Source: DATFDN01 sp963756545
GTDB lineage: Bacteria > Pseudomonadota > Alphaproteobacteria > Acetobacterales > Acetobacteraceae
Direction: 5' to 3'
DNA length: 64,000 nucleotides
NCBI GenBank assembly: GCA_963756545.1
Contig: CAVWNY010000004.1
Span: 1 to 64,000, forward strand
Of the stretch, positions 17,822-26,873 are shown in pieces. Positions within the stretch are counted from its first letter, which is position 1. Every line of letters starts with the position of its first letter. The notes beneath the pieces were generated by a model. It was given only the letters and a program-made list of their open reading frames with translations. It ran no database searches and had not been told where the DNA came from. A program made the translations under genes and the position numbers.

Positions 17822-18541
17822 TCACGCATCCAGGTGCAGACGCGCGTCGATTCGCTCGCCCCACGCACCGCGCCAGCGCCGCCGGGCCGCTTCGGGCAGC
17901 CGGCGCAGTCGCTGGCCGGTGCCCATCGCCGTCATCTGGTACACGCAGGTGCGCTCGGCGATGAACAGCTCGTCGAACGCATCGTGCACCGTCGGGCCAA
18001 CCACGGTGACGCCGTGACTTGCCATGATGAGGATCGTCTTGTCGCCCAACACCCGCGCCATGCGGTCGCCTTCGGCCGTGTCGCCCGCCGGTTCATCGCC
18101 TTGCACGTCCACCGCGACGCGGTCGTTCAGTAGCAGGTTGTTGTGGTGCGCGAGCGCCAGCTCCGGTTCCTCCAGCAGCGACAGCGCGGTGAGCCAGCGC
18201 GGATGCACGTGCAACACGCAGGCCGCGTCCGGCCGGGCCATATGAATGCGGGCGTGAATGTGGAAGGCGACGTTGCGCAGTTCGCCCGTGCCACGCACCA
18301 CGCGCCCGTCGAGGTCGCAGACGATCAGCGTGCTCGCCGTGATCTCCTGGAACAGCAGGCCGCGGGGGTTGATGAGGAACAGCGGCGGCTCCCCCGGCCG
18401 GGCGGGCAGCATCAGCGAATTGTGGTTGCCGATCTGCTCGTTCCAGCCATGCCGCGCGGCGATGCGGAAGACCGCCGCCATGTCGCGGCGCAGCCGCCGC
18501 TCGATCGCCTCGGCGTCTGACGACATCCCTTGGCACGACAT
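17822..18541 (-). CDS. class II aldolase/adducin family protein
   Basis: This 239-aa protein has the zinc-dependent class II aldolase fold of the fuculose/ribulose-phosphate aldolase type. Probable metal ligands are the HVHPRW pair (about residue 115) and MASHGVTVVGP. The N-terminal part (ARHGWNEQIGNHNSLMLP) is the usual substrate-binding start. Related proteins cleave or decarboxylate hydroxy-acids or are annotated simply as class II aldolases; the substrate cannot be named. It is divergent from the FAD oxidoreductase with only 30 nt between starts, so the two may share control and a pathway. A second ATG five codons in is an alternative start. Confidence 0.85.
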   Translation of the reverse strand: MSCQGMSSDAEAIERRLRRDMAAVFRIAARHGWNEQIGNHNSLMLPARPGEPPLFLINPRGLLFQEITASTLIVCDLDGRVVRGTGELRNVAFHIHARIHMARPDAACVLHVHPRWLTALSLLEEPELALAHHNNLLLNDRVAVDVQGDEPAGDTAEGDRMARVLGDKTILIMASHGVTVVGPTVHDAFDELFIAERTCVYQMTAMGTGQRLRRLPEAARRRWRGAWGERIDARLHLDA

Positions 18542-18571
18542 CGCTTGCTCCCTTCGCCGCCCGCCTCGAGG

Positions 18572-19897
18572 ATGCTTCGCATGTCCCCGCCTGTCGATCC
18601 CGTCGCCTCCGACCCCGATCTGCCCGCCCGCGTCGACGTAGTGGTGGTGGGCGGCGGCATCATCGGGGTCTGCACGGCGCTGTTCCTGGCGGAAAAGGGG
18701 GTCTCGGTCGCGTTGTGCGAGAAGGGCCGCATCGGCGCTGAGCAGTCCAGCCGCAACTGGGGCTGGTGCCGCACGATGGGTCGGGACGCGGCCGAGCTTC
18801 CGCTCGCGATCGAGAGCCTGCGCCTCTGGCACGGCATGAACGCGCGCACGGGGCGGGAAACCGGGTTCCGCCAGGCCGGCATCGCCTATCTCTGCGCGAC
18901 CGAGGACGAGATCGCCGCGCAGCGGCGATGGCTCGATCAGGCGGGGCAGTACCAGGTGGAGGCGCGACTGGTGCGTGGCGCCGCGCTGGACGCGCTGTTC
19001 CCCGGCGCCGCCATTCCGCTCGCCGGCGCGCTCCTCACCCCGGGGGACAGCCGCGCGGAGCCGGCGCTGGCCGCGCCCGCCATCGCGGAGGCGGCGCGGG
19101 CGGCGGGGGCCGCGATCCTCACCGGCTGCGCGGTGCGCGGGTTGGAGACCGAAGCCGGGCGGGTCGCCGGCGTCGCCACCGAGCGGGGCCGGATCGCCTG
19201 CCAAGCCGTGGTGCTGGCCGGCGGCGCCTGGTCGCGCCTGTTTTGCGGCAACCACGGCATCGATTTGCCGCAGCTCAAGATCCTGGGCTCGGTGCTACGA
19301 ACGCGCCCGCTGGACGGCCCCGACATCAGTGCCGGCGGCCCCGGCTTCGCGTTCCGCAAGCGCGCGGATGGCGGCTACACCGTGGCGCGGCGAGGCGCGA
19401 GCGAGCATCATCTCGTTCCGGACAGCCTGCGTCTGCTGCCCCGTTTCCTGCCGAGCCTGCGGTCGGAGTGGAAGGAACTGCGCCTGCGCGTGCGCGGCCG
19501 GTTTCTGGAGGAATGGCGGGTGCCGCGACGCTGGGCACTGGATCAAGCCTCCCCGTTCGAGACGGTACGCGTGCTCGACCCCGCGCCGTCGTCCAGCATC
19601 CTCGACGATGCGCGGCGCAGCCTCGCGCGCGCCTTCCCCGGCTTCGCGCGCATGGAGGTGGCGGAAACCTGGGGCGGGCTGATGGACGTGACGCCGGACG
19701 CGGTCCCCGTGATCGGCGCGGTACCGGGTGTGACCGGCTTTTACCTCGCGACCGGCTTCTCTGGTCACGGTTTCGGCATCGGCCCCGGGGCTGGCCGGCT
19801 GATGGCCGATCTCGTCGCGGGCGACCCGCCGGTGGTGGATGCCGCTCCGTTCCGTCTGGAGCGGTTCCGGTCAGCCTCGGTTAGAGGCCGCTCCTGA
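18572..19897 (+). CDS. FAD-dependent oxidoreductase (DAO/glycine-oxidase family)
   Basis: This 441-aa flavoenzyme of the D-amino-acid-oxidase superfamily has the dinucleotide motif VDVVVVGGGIIGVCTALFLA near the N-terminus. It ends with the characteristic GVTGFYLATGFSGHGFGIGP substrate/FAD-closing loop. The SRNWGWCR segment after the FAD motif is typical of members acting on secondary or tertiary amines and amino acids. The start was set at the ATG 6 nt after a GAGG; a second ATG lies three codons on. It converges on otsA with a 17-nt overlap of the two 3' ends. Pairing with the divergent aldolase suggests catabolism of a small hydroxy/amino acid. Confidence 0.88.
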   Translation: MLRMSPPVDPVASDPDLPARVDVVVVGGGIIGVCTALFLAEKGVSVALCEKGRIGAEQSSRNWGWCRTMGRDAAELPLAIESLRLWHGMNARTGRETGFRQAGIAYLCATEDEIAAQRRWLDQAGQYQVEARLVRGAALDALFPGAAIPLAGALLTPGDSRAEPALAAPAIAEAARAAGAAILTGCAVRGLETEAGRVAGVATERGRIACQAVVLAGGAWSRLFCGNHGIDLPQLKILGSVLRTRPLDGPDISAGGPGFAFRKRADGGYTVARRGASEHHLVPDSLRLLPRFLPSLRSEWKELRLRVRGRFLEEWRVPRRWALDQASPFETVRVLDPAPSSSILDDARRSLARAFPGFARMEVAETWGGLMDVTPDAVPVIGAVPGVTGFYLATGFSGHGFGIGPGAGRLMADLVAGDPPVVDAAPFRLERFRSASVRGRS

Positions 19898-21329
19898 GTG
19901 GAGCGAGGGTCACGACTGGCGTCCGGATCGGGCGGTCGGGGTCGATCGGCTCATCGTCGTCCGGCCGGCCGAGGTGGTCGAGGAACACCTCGCAGTAGCG
20001 TCGCGCCGTCGTGTGCCAGACCCGCTGGCGCAGTGCCCGGTGCCGCTCCTGGCGCTCCTCCAGGCTCATGGTCAGGGCGCGATGCATCGCCTCGGCGATC
20101 TCGTCGGCATCGAACGGGTTGACGATCAGCGCGTCGGTCATCTCGTCCGCGGCGCCCGCGAAACGCGAGAGAATGAGGACGCCCGGATCGGCCGGGTTCT
20201 GCGCCGCGACATACTCCTTCGCGACCAGGTTCATTCCGTCGCGCAGCGGCGTCACCAAGCCCATGTGTGCCAGCCGATAGAAGCCGGCGAGCGTTCGCCG
20301 CCGCACCGGGCGCGTCATGTAGCGCAGCGGCACCCAGTCGAATTCCGAGTACCGCCCGTTGGTGTCGCCGACGATGCGGTTCAACTCCTCGCCCAGTTCG
20401 CGATAGTCGTTCACGTCTTCGCGAGAGCGGGCCGCGACCTGAAGGAAGCTGACCCGGCGGCGATGTTCGGGGAAGCGGGCGAGCAGCCGGCCAAACGCTT
20501 CGAGCCGGCTCAGCAGGCCCTTGGAGTAGTCCAGCCGGTCCACGCCGATCGCGAGCCGACGCTCGCCGAGGCTGTGGCGCAGGCGTTGCGATTCCGCCCC
20601 GCGCTCCGCCTGTGCGGCCATCTGAGCGAACGCCTCGGCGTCGATGCCGATCGGGTCGACCATCGGGGCGAACGCGCAACTCCCCAACCGGAGCCGCCCG
20701 CTGGCGTCGGGCTTGGCCGCTCCCAGCATCTCGCGCACGCAGTCCACGAAGGCCGTGCGATAGGTTTCCGTGTGAAATCCCACCACATCATAGGCGCACA
20801 TTGACGCGAGCAGGGCATCGGCATGCGGCAGCGCCTGCATAATGGCCGGCGGAGGAAACGGGGTGTGGAGAAAGAAGCCGATGCGGTTGCGTACGCCGAG
20901 CGCGCGCAACTCGGTCCCGAGCGGGATCAGATGATAGTCATGCACCCAGACCAGATCGCTCGGCCGCAGCAGCGCAGCCAGCGCTGCGGCGAAGCGCCGG
21001 TTGACCGAGCGATAGCCCTGATACTCCTCGGTCCGGTAGTGCAGCAGCCCGAGCCGGAAATGCAGCAGCGGCCACAGCACGCTGTTCGAATAACCCGCAT
21101 AGAACCGCTGATAATCGGATTCGCCGAGATCGATGGTCGCGTAGGTGATGCCGTCGGACGTCTGCATCGCCGGCACCGGATCCGGCCGGCTCGTGCGGCG
21201 GCCGCTCCAGCCAAACCACAGGGAGCCAGGCGTGAGCGCATCGGCTAGCGCCACCGCCAAGCCACCCGCCCGCGGCCCCTTTTCGCTGGGCAACGGGACG
21301 CGATTGGACACCACTACGAGTCGCGCCAC
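19881..21329 (-). CDS. otsA: trehalose-6-phosphate synthase
   Basis: This 482-aa GT20 enzyme makes trehalose-6-phosphate from UDP-glucose and glucose-6-phosphate. It shows the N-terminal LVVVSNRVPLP, LWFGWSGR, the acceptor-site LVWVHDYHLIPLG and the donor-binding IGVDRLDYSKGLLSRLEAF. Length is normal. No otsB phosphatase is adjacent, so the phosphatase must be encoded elsewhere. Trehalose is a desiccation and osmotic protectant, which fits the neighbouring glycosyltransferase and BON-domain genes. The gene is divergent from the glycosyltransferase with a 132-nt intergenic region. Confidence 0.96.
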   Translation of the reverse strand: MARLVVVSNRVPLPSEKGPRAGGLAVALADALTPGSLWFGWSGRRTSRPDPVPAMQTSDGITYATIDLGESDYQRFYAGYSNSVLWPLLHFRLGLLHYRTEEYQGYRSVNRRFAAALAALLRPSDLVWVHDYHLIPLGTELRALGVRNRIGFFLHTPFPPPAIMQALPHADALLASMCAYDVVGFHTETYRTAFVDCVREMLGAAKPDASGRLRLGSCAFAPMVDPIGIDAEAFAQMAAQAERGAESQRLRHSLGERRLAIGVDRLDYSKGLLSRLEAFGRLLARFPEHRRRVSFLQVAARSREDVNDYRELGEELNRIVGDTNGRYSEFDWVPLRYMTRPVRRRTLAGFYRLAHMGLVTPLRDGMNLVAKEYVAAQNPADPGVLILSRFAGAADEMTDALIVNPFDADEIAEAMHRALTMSLEERQERHRALRQRVWHTTARRYCEVFLDHLGRPDDDEPIDPDRPIRTPVVTLAPLRSGL

Positions 21330-21461
21330 CTTGGGGCCTCCCTGATCCTATTTGGTCGAATCCTGGGCAGATATCGCCTCAAAAAAACCTGACCACTGAA
21401 GTTTACCATGAATTGGGCTGGCGAAGAGCGTCGGCCGACGGACCCGGAGGACGAGCGAGAC

Positions 21462-22514
21462 ATGCGGATCGCCCAAATCGCGCCGCTGACCGAGGCGGTT
21501 CCGCCTCGCCTTTACGGTGGCACCGAGCGCGTGGTGTCGTATATCACTGAAGAGTTGGTCCGGTTGGGCCATGACGTGACCCTGTTCGCCAGCGGCGATT
21601 CGGTCAGCTCGGCCCGGCTCGAGGCCGGCTGGCCCAGCGCGCTGCGCTTCAATTCCGCGCTGCGCGACTTTCAGGCGCCGCATACGCTCATGCTGGAGAG
21701 CGTGTACGACCAGGCCGACGCCTTCGATGTGCTGCACTTCCATATGGATTACTGGCCGTTCGCGCTGTTTAGCCGTCAGCGCACACCGTTCGTCACCACC
21801 TTGCACGGGCGGCTCGATCTACCGGAGTTGGTGCCGATCTTTGACCGCTTCCGCAAGGTGCCGGTGGTCTCCATCTCCGATTCCCAGCGCCGGCCGCAGC
21901 CTCAGGCGAATTTCGTGCGCACGGTCTATCACGGGCTGCCCCCTGGACTGCTCACGCCGCGGCCGGTGAAGCCCGCCTATCTAGCGTTCCTGGGCCGCAT
22001 TGCGCCCGAGAAGTCGCCCGACCGCGCGATCCGCATCGCCCGCCGAGCCGGCATTCCGCTCAAGATGGCGGCGAAGATCGACCGGGTGGACGAGACGTAC
22101 TATCGCGAGCGTATCCGCCCCATGATCGACGGCCGGCACGTGGAGCTGATCGGCGAGATCGGCGATGCCGACAAGCCGGACTTCCTGAGCGGCGCCGTCG
22201 CGTTGTTGACGCCGATCGATTGGCCGGAGCCGTTCGGCTTGGTAATGATCGAGGCGATGGCCTGCGGGACGCCGGTGATCGCCTTCAACCGCGGCTCGGT
22301 CCCCGAGGTCGTGGACCACGGGATGACCGGCTATATCGTCCAGGACGAGCCTGGAGCGGTCGCCGCCGTCCCGCTCGCCGCCGGCTTGTCGCGCACGGCC
22401 ATTCGCCGCTGTTTCGAGCAACGGTTCACCGCTCGGCGCATGGCCGAGGAGTATGTCGAACTTTACGCGGCGCTGGCAACCGAGCGACCGCCGCTTCTGC
22501 GCGTCGCGAAGTGA
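21462..22514 (+). CDS. GT4-family glycosyltransferase
   Basis: This 350-aa GT-B glycosyltransferase begins MRIAQIAPLTEAVPPRLYGG, a start shared by a large family of GT4 enzymes. It carries the nucleotide-sugar site PFGLVMIEAMACGTPVIAFN followed by RGSVPEVVDHGMTGY. The ATG at 21462 was chosen because GGAGGACGAGCGAG precedes it; an in-frame ATG at 21408 would add 18 poorly conserved residues. The sugar and acceptor are unknown. Divergence from otsA suggests a role in stress-related glycan or compatible-solute metabolism, but that is inference from position only. Confidence 0.9.
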   Translation: MRIAQIAPLTEAVPPRLYGGTERVVSYITEELVRLGHDVTLFASGDSVSSARLEAGWPSALRFNSALRDFQAPHTLMLESVYDQADAFDVLHFHMDYWPFALFSRQRTPFVTTLHGRLDLPELVPIFDRFRKVPVVSISDSQRRPQPQANFVRTVYHGLPPGLLTPRPVKPAYLAFLGRIAPEKSPDRAIRIARRAGIPLKMAAKIDRVDETYYRERIRPMIDGRHVELIGEIGDADKPDFLSGAVALLTPIDWPEPFGLVMIEAMACGTPVIAFNRGSVPEVVDHGMTGYIVQDEPGAVAAVPLAAGLSRTAIRRCFEQRFTARRMAEEYVELYAALATERPPLLRVAK

Positions 22515-22527
22515 GGGCCGACGCGCG

Positions 22528-22554
22528 CTCTCCCCACGAAACACGTGGGGAGAG
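22528..22554. terminator. perfect 11-bp hairpin between convergent genes
   Basis: CTCTCCCCACG and CGTGGGGAGAG pair perfectly around a 5-nt loop (AAACA) in the 63-nt space between the convergent glycosyltransferase and BON-domain genes. There is no clear T tract on either side, so this is either a bidirectional GC-rich terminator or a transcript-end stabiliser. Position supports termination for both genes. Confidence 0.55.
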
Positions 22555-22577
22555 ACGTGGCCGCTTGTTCGTGACGC

Positions 22578-23642
22578 TTAACGCGTCGTTGTCGTGCGGG
22601 GCTGGGATTGCCCGCTCGGGGATTGACCGGTCCGGTCGGCATCACCCGATGTGTTGCCGCTCGTGGTGCCGCCCAGCGTGCTGCCGGTCATGCTGCCCGT
22701 GTTGCCGACGCCCGTGGACCCGCTGACGCCCGAACCGCTGGTGCGACCGACATCGGACGTGGCGCCGCGTTCGGAGACGCCGGAATAGGTCCCGGAAATC
22801 GAATCGCGCTGCTGCGGGCTTTGTCGCACGCGGAGGTTGTTCTGGACGTGCTTCACTCCCGATACCTCGTCGGTGATGTCCTCGGCGAGGCGCTTGGAGT
22901 AGCGGCTGTCCACGTTGCCGCTCAATGTCACCTCGCCGTCCCCGACCGTCACGTCGATCTCGCTCGCGTCAAGGATCGGATTGTCGGTCAAGCGGTCGCT
23001 CACATCCTCGCGGATGCGCTCGTCGGAGCGCGCGTAGCCGCGCGGTCCTCGGCCGCGGTGATAGGCGCGCTCGTCCTCCTGTCGGCGGCGCTCGGCCTGG
23101 TCGTCGCCGAACCAAGACGACACCTCGTCGGAGGCACGATCCCACCAGCCCCGCTCGTTGCGCCGGTCGTTGCCATAGCCGACCCGCTCGCCATAGCGGT
23201 CGCGACCGTAGCCGGCCCGGCCATAGCCCGTCGGCTCCCACCCGCGATCCCAGCCGGGATCGCGCCCCCAACTCTCGTCGAAGCCCCAGGCTCCGCCGGG
23301 GACACCACCGCTGATCGCGCGTCGACCGAAGTCGCCGCCGTAGCCGGGGTCGGGCCCGTACCGCCGGCCCCAATCCTCCCGACCGTAAGGGCCGCGGCCA
23401 AAATCCCGTCCGTAGCCGCGGTCGGTCACGCGCCGCCCGCTTCCGCGGCTCCATTCGTCGCGATTTTCATAGCCGCGTCCATAGTCGCCGCGATCGCGAC
23501 GCCATTCGTTTTCGGGATCGGCAGCCCGCGACGCATCTCCTCGACCGTACTCGGAGCGGCCGTAACGATCGCGCTCCCGATCGTCGCGCTCAGCGCGCGA
23601 GCGGTCCCGGTCGCGCCGCCAGTCGTCTCTCTGGTCAGCCAT
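22578..23642 (-). CDS. BON-domain protein with Arg/Gly/Tyr-rich low-complexity N-terminus
   Basis: This 354-aa protein has three parts. Residues 1-200 are low complexity, dominated by D, R, G, Y, W and E with repeated YGR, RDR and GYGRD units and no signal peptide. A single BON domain follows (about residues 208-275: IREDVSDRLTDNPILDASEI, then VTLSGNVDSRYSKRLAEDI). The rest is a Gly/Ser/Thr-rich tail. BON domains are found in osmotically induced periplasmic proteins and are thought to bind phospholipid. Here the unusual mixed acidic/basic head would be disordered and could phase-separate or bind RNA or membranes; that is inference. A weak EcfG-type promoter precedes the gene. Confidence 0.85.
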   Translation of the reverse strand: MADQRDDWRRDRDRSRAERDDRERDRYGRSEYGRGDASRAADPENEWRRDRGDYGRGYENRDEWSRGSGRRVTDRGYGRDFGRGPYGREDWGRRYGPDPGYGGDFGRRAISGGVPGGAWGFDESWGRDPGWDRGWEPTGYGRAGYGRDRYGERVGYGNDRRNERGWWDRASDEVSSWFGDDQAERRRQEDERAYHRGRGPRGYARSDERIREDVSDRLTDNPILDASEIDVTVGDGEVTLSGNVDSRYSKRLAEDITDEVSGVKHVQNNLRVRQSPQQRDSISGTYSGVSERGATSDVGRTSGSGVSGSTGVGNTGSMTGSTLGGTTSGNTSGDADRTGQSPSGQSQPRTTTTR

Positions 23643-23675
23643 TCTAGTCTCCTCGGTGGAAGAAATCCCCTCGTA

Positions 23676-23700
23676 AACGGCAGGGCCGGGCAGGGGTTGC
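23676..23700 (-). promoter_or_regulatory. possible EcfG-type promoter for the BON-domain gene
   Basis: On the minus strand GCAAC is followed after 16 nt by CGTT. The consensus of the alphaproteobacterial general stress sigma factor is GGAAC-N16/17-CGTT, so 4 of 5 and 4 of 4 positions match. The expected start point would leave a short leader of about 25 nt before the gene. It is one mismatch from consensus in a GC-rich region, so a chance match is possible. Confidence 0.4.
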
Positions 23701-23902
23701 CGTCAGCGCGGGCCGCGGGGCGGAGCGCAACTGCCGCTTTCCCGGCGCGTTGCGGGCCACTGGAGCGGGCAACCTCTGGGGCGGCGGCACGCCGTCGGCG
23801 GACGCTCCGCCGGGAGCGGTCTCCGGGGTGGCGGCTGGCAGGAGGCGCACCAGCGCGGTATTGCCGACCAGCGAAGCAAATCGGTTGGTCAGACCGCGCC
23901 GG

Positions 23903-23928
23903 CGCCCCAGTGGAGCGCCCCAGTGGAG
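23903..23928. repeat. 13-bp perfect tandem duplication in intergenic region
   Basis: GCCCCAGTGGAGC occurs twice in direct succession; a degenerate third copy (GGCCACTGGAGC) lies about 150 nt upstream. The whole 23643-23946 gap shows no convincing gene: the open frames there have no recognisable features or Shine-Dalgarno. Apart from the BON-gene promoter it holds only this duplication. Confidence 0.6.
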
Positions 23929-23946
23929 CGCACCCGGTCGAGGCGG

Positions 23947-25002
23947 CTAGCGCAGACTGGCGTTGAGCTTTTCGAGCGCGGCCGCGCCGGGGATCAGGTC
24001 GTGCTCTCCCAGCGCGTTGAACGCCGTCTCGACCGTGTTCAGATGCCGGTGCAGATCCTCCGGCTCGGGATCGACATAGAGCAGGCCCGTGGCGATCTCG
24101 CCGGCCGCGTGGCGCTGCTGGAGCCACGTCATCGCCGCGATCCGGTCGTGGACGTCGTATTCCGTGGCGAGCTTGCGCAGCTTGAGCAGCGTGCCGTCGT
24201 GCTGGCGCACCACCTCCACCGTGCCCGGCTCGTACTCCACCGCGATCTCGTCGCGCGCCTCGATCACGTCGAGATAGTTCACCGCCTCGTTGTGCTCGCG
24301 CACGTAATCGAAGCTTTTGTGCGAGCCGGGGTGGTTGTTGAACGCGACGCAGGGGGAGATGCAGTCGATGAAGGCCGCGCCCTCGTGGAGAATCGCCGCC
24401 TTGATCAGCGGGACGAGCTGCGTCTTGTCGCCCGAAAAGCTGCGCGCGACGAAGGTGGCGCCGAGCTGCAAGGCGAGGCCCACCAGGTCGATCGCCGCGT
24501 CGTTGTTGACGACGCCGCGCTTGGATTTCGCGCCCTTGTCCGAGGTGGCGGAGAATTGCCCCTTGGTCAGCCCATAGACGCCGTTATTCTCGACCATGTA
24601 GAGCATGTTCACGCCCCGGCGGATCGCGTGCGCGAACTGGCCGATGCCGATCGAGGCCGAATCCCCGTCGCCCGAGACGCCCAGATAGATCAGATCCCGG
24701 TTGGCGAGGTTGGCGCCGGTGAGCACCGAGGGCATCCGCCCATGCACCGAGTTGAACCCGTGCGACGCGCCGAGGAAATACGTCGGCGTCTTGGACGAGC
24801 AGCCAATTCCGGACAGCTTGGCGATGCGGTGCGGCGGCAACGACAGCTCATAGCAAGCGCGCACGATTGCGGCGCTGATCGAATCGTGCCCGCAACCCGC
24901 GCACAGCGTCGAAATCGCGCCCTCGTAGTCGCGCCGCGTGAAGCCGAGCGCATTGCCCGGCAGCTCGGGGTGATGGAGCTTCGGTTTCGGCAAGAACGTC
25001 AT
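23947..25002 (-). CDS. korB: 2-oxoacid:ferredoxin oxidoreductase, beta subunit (KorB-like)
   Basis: This 351-aa ThDP-binding subunit belongs to a 2-oxoacid:acceptor oxidoreductase, converting a 2-oxoacid plus CoA to acyl-CoA, CO2 and reduced ferredoxin. It has CAGCGHDSISAAI, the GIGCSSKTPTYF loop, the ThDP/Mg site VSGDGDSASIG and ENNGVYGLTKGQFSAT. This resembles the long two-subunit form found in aerobic bacteria and archaea, with likely preference for 2-oxoglutarate. Its start overlaps the alpha subunit end by 4 nt. There is no separate delta (ferredoxin) subunit; the upstream flavoprotein with 4Fe-4S domains probably takes that role. Confidence 0.9.
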   Translation of the reverse strand: MTFLPKPKLHHPELPGNALGFTRRDYEGAISTLCAGCGHDSISAAIVRACYELSLPPHRIAKLSGIGCSSKTPTYFLGASHGFNSVHGRMPSVLTGANLANRDLIYLGVSGDGDSASIGIGQFAHAIRRGVNMLYMVENNGVYGLTKGQFSATSDKGAKSKRGVVNNDAAIDLVGLALQLGATFVARSFSGDKTQLVPLIKAAILHEGAAFIDCISPCVAFNNHPGSHKSFDYVREHNEAVNYLDVIEARDEIAVEYEPGTVEVVRQHDGTLLKLRKLATEYDVHDRIAAMTWLQQRHAAGEIATGLLYVDPEPEDLHRHLNTVETAFNALGEHDLIPGAAALEKLNASLR

Positions 25003-26873
25003 GGCGCGGCCTTCCGGAACGGAACCACGTTGAGCGCGCCCGCCGCGTCGGCGATGGCGCCCGCGATGAAGCGCGCGGTGATCGGCGTGCCGTCGTAGTG
25101 CAGCACGCGCACGAGCTTGGCGGGATCAATCTCCAGCTCGTTGACCAGCAGGGTGCGGAGCTGGGCATCGCGGTTCTGCTCCACCACGAACACCTGATCG
25201 TGCGCCTCGATGAACGCTCGCACGTCGTCATGGAACGGAAAGCCGCGAACCCGCAGCAGATCGAGCGCAATGCCCTGCTCGGCCAGCCGGTCATGCGCCT
25301 CGTCCATCGCCGGGCTGGTCGAGCCGTAATAGATTGCGCCGTAGCAGATCGCGCCCTTGGGCGCGTCGCCCGCCATCGGACGCGCGATCGGGCGTGGCAC
25401 CAGCGTCCGTGCCGTATGAAACTTCTTCAACAACCGCTGCATGTTGTCGGCGTACGCCGCGCCTTGCTCGGTGTATCGGGCATAGCGGTCCTTCGACGTG
25501 CCGCGCGTGAAGAACGCGCCCCGTGTCGGGTGCGTGCCCGGGTAGGTGCGGAACGGAATGCCATCATCGTCAACGTCGAGGTAGCGCCCGAAATCCTTGC
25601 CGGCCTGAAGCTCCTCAGCGGTCATCACCTTGCCGCGGTCCATCCGGCGCGTGTCGTCCCAGGCGAACGGTTTGCTTAGCCGCTCGTTCATGCCGATGTC
25701 GAGATCGAGCAGGACGAAGACGGGCGTTTGCAGCCGGTCGGCGAGGTCGAAGGCCAGCGCGCCCATCTCGAAGCACTCGTGCGGGTCCTCGGGGAACAGC
25801 AGGACATGCTTGGTGTCGCCGTGCGAGGCATAGGCGCAGGCGAGCACGTCGCATTGCTGGGTGCGCGTCGGCATCCCCGTCGACGGCCCGGCGCGCTGCA
25901 CGTCGAACACGACGGCGGGGATCTCGGCGAAGTAGGCGAGGCCGAAGAATTCCTGCATCAAGGAGATGCCCGGCCCGGAGGTGGCGGTGAACGCGCGCGC
26001 CCCATTCCAGGCCGCGCCGATCACCATGCCGATCGAAGAAAGCTCGTCCTCAGCCTGCACGATGGCGAAGCGGTGCTGACCGGTTTCCTTGTCCACCCGG
26101 TACCGCCCGCACCAGCGGGCGAACGCCTCCGCCAGCGAGGACGAGGGCGTGATCGGATACCACGCCGCGACGGTCGCCCCACCGTACACGGCGCCGAGCG
26201 CCGCCGCGGCGTTGCCCTCGATCGAGATGCGGTCGCCTACCGCGTCGGCGCGACGGATGCGAAGCCCGATCGGGCATTCGAGATGGCTCAGCGCGTACTC
26301 ATGGCCCATGTGGAGCGCGTGGACGTTCGCGCCGATCAGCTTCTCCTTGCCCCGGAACTGATCGGCGAGCAGCCCCTCGACGGCCGAAAGCTCGATGTCG
26401 AGCAGCGCCGCCAGCGCGCCGACATAGATGATGTTCTTGAAAAGCTGCCGCTGTCGCGGGTCGGCGTATTCGCGGTTGCACATCTCCGTCAGCGGCATCC
26501 CGATGACGACGATGTCGGGGCGGAACTTGGAGGCGGGCAGGGGCTTGGTCGAATCGTAGAACAGGTAGCCGCCCGGCTCGATCGCGCGCACGTCCTGATC
26601 CCAGGTCTGCGGATTCATCGCAACCATGAGATCGACGCCCCCGCGCGCGCCGAGATAGCCGGCTTCCGAGACGCGGACCTCATACCAGGTGGGCAGGCCC
26701 TGGATGTTGGAGGGGAAGATGTTGCGCGGCGCGATCGGCACGCCCATCCGCAGGATCGACTTGGCGAACAGCGCATTGGCGCTCGCCGAGCCCGACCCGT
26801 TGACGTTCGCCAGCTTGACCACGAAGTCGTTGATTCGTTGCAACCCCTGGGCGCGTGTCAGCTTTTGCAGCAT
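24999..26873 (-). CDS. korA: 2-oxoacid:ferredoxin oxidoreductase, fused gamma-alpha subunit (KorA-like)
   Basis: This 624-aa subunit is a fusion. Residues 1-190 form the gamma domain that binds CoA (VNGSGSASANALFAKSILRM, then WYEVRVSEAGYLGARGGVD). From about 215 the alpha domain follows (AVYGGATVAAWYPITPSSSL, then ATSGPGISLMQEFFGLAYFA and the RAGPSTGMPTRTQQ loop), with a C-terminal domain II. The ATG at 26873 was preferred over an upstream in-frame start that lies within the preceding flavoprotein gene; the two genes overlap by 16 nt. It forms a heterodimer or (alpha-beta)2 with KorB. In aerobes such enzymes can replace or back up 2-oxoglutarate dehydrogenase. Confidence 0.92.
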   Translation of the reverse strand: MLQKLTRAQGLQRINDFVVKLANVNGSGSASANALFAKSILRMGVPIAPRNIFPSNIQGLPTWYEVRVSEAGYLGARGGVDLMVAMNPQTWDQDVRAIEPGGYLFYDSTKPLPASKFRPDIVVIGMPLTEMCNREYADPRQRQLFKNIIYVGALAALLDIELSAVEGLLADQFRGKEKLIGANVHALHMGHEYALSHLECPIGLRIRRADAVGDRISIEGNAAAALGAVYGGATVAAWYPITPSSSLAEAFARWCGRYRVDKETGQHRFAIVQAEDELSSIGMVIGAAWNGARAFTATSGPGISLMQEFFGLAYFAEIPAVVFDVQRAGPSTGMPTRTQQCDVLACAYASHGDTKHVLLFPEDPHECFEMGALAFDLADRLQTPVFVLLDLDIGMNERLSKPFAWDDTRRMDRGKVMTAEELQAGKDFGRYLDVDDDGIPFRTYPGTHPTRGAFFTRGTSKDRYARYTEQGAAYADNMQRLLKKFHTARTLVPRPIARPMAGDAPKGAICYGAIYYGSTSPAMDEAHDRLAEQGIALDLLRVRGFPFHDDVRAFIEAHDQVFVVEQNRDAQLRTLLVNELEIDPAKLVRVLHYDGTPITARFIAGAIADAAGALNVVPFRKAAP

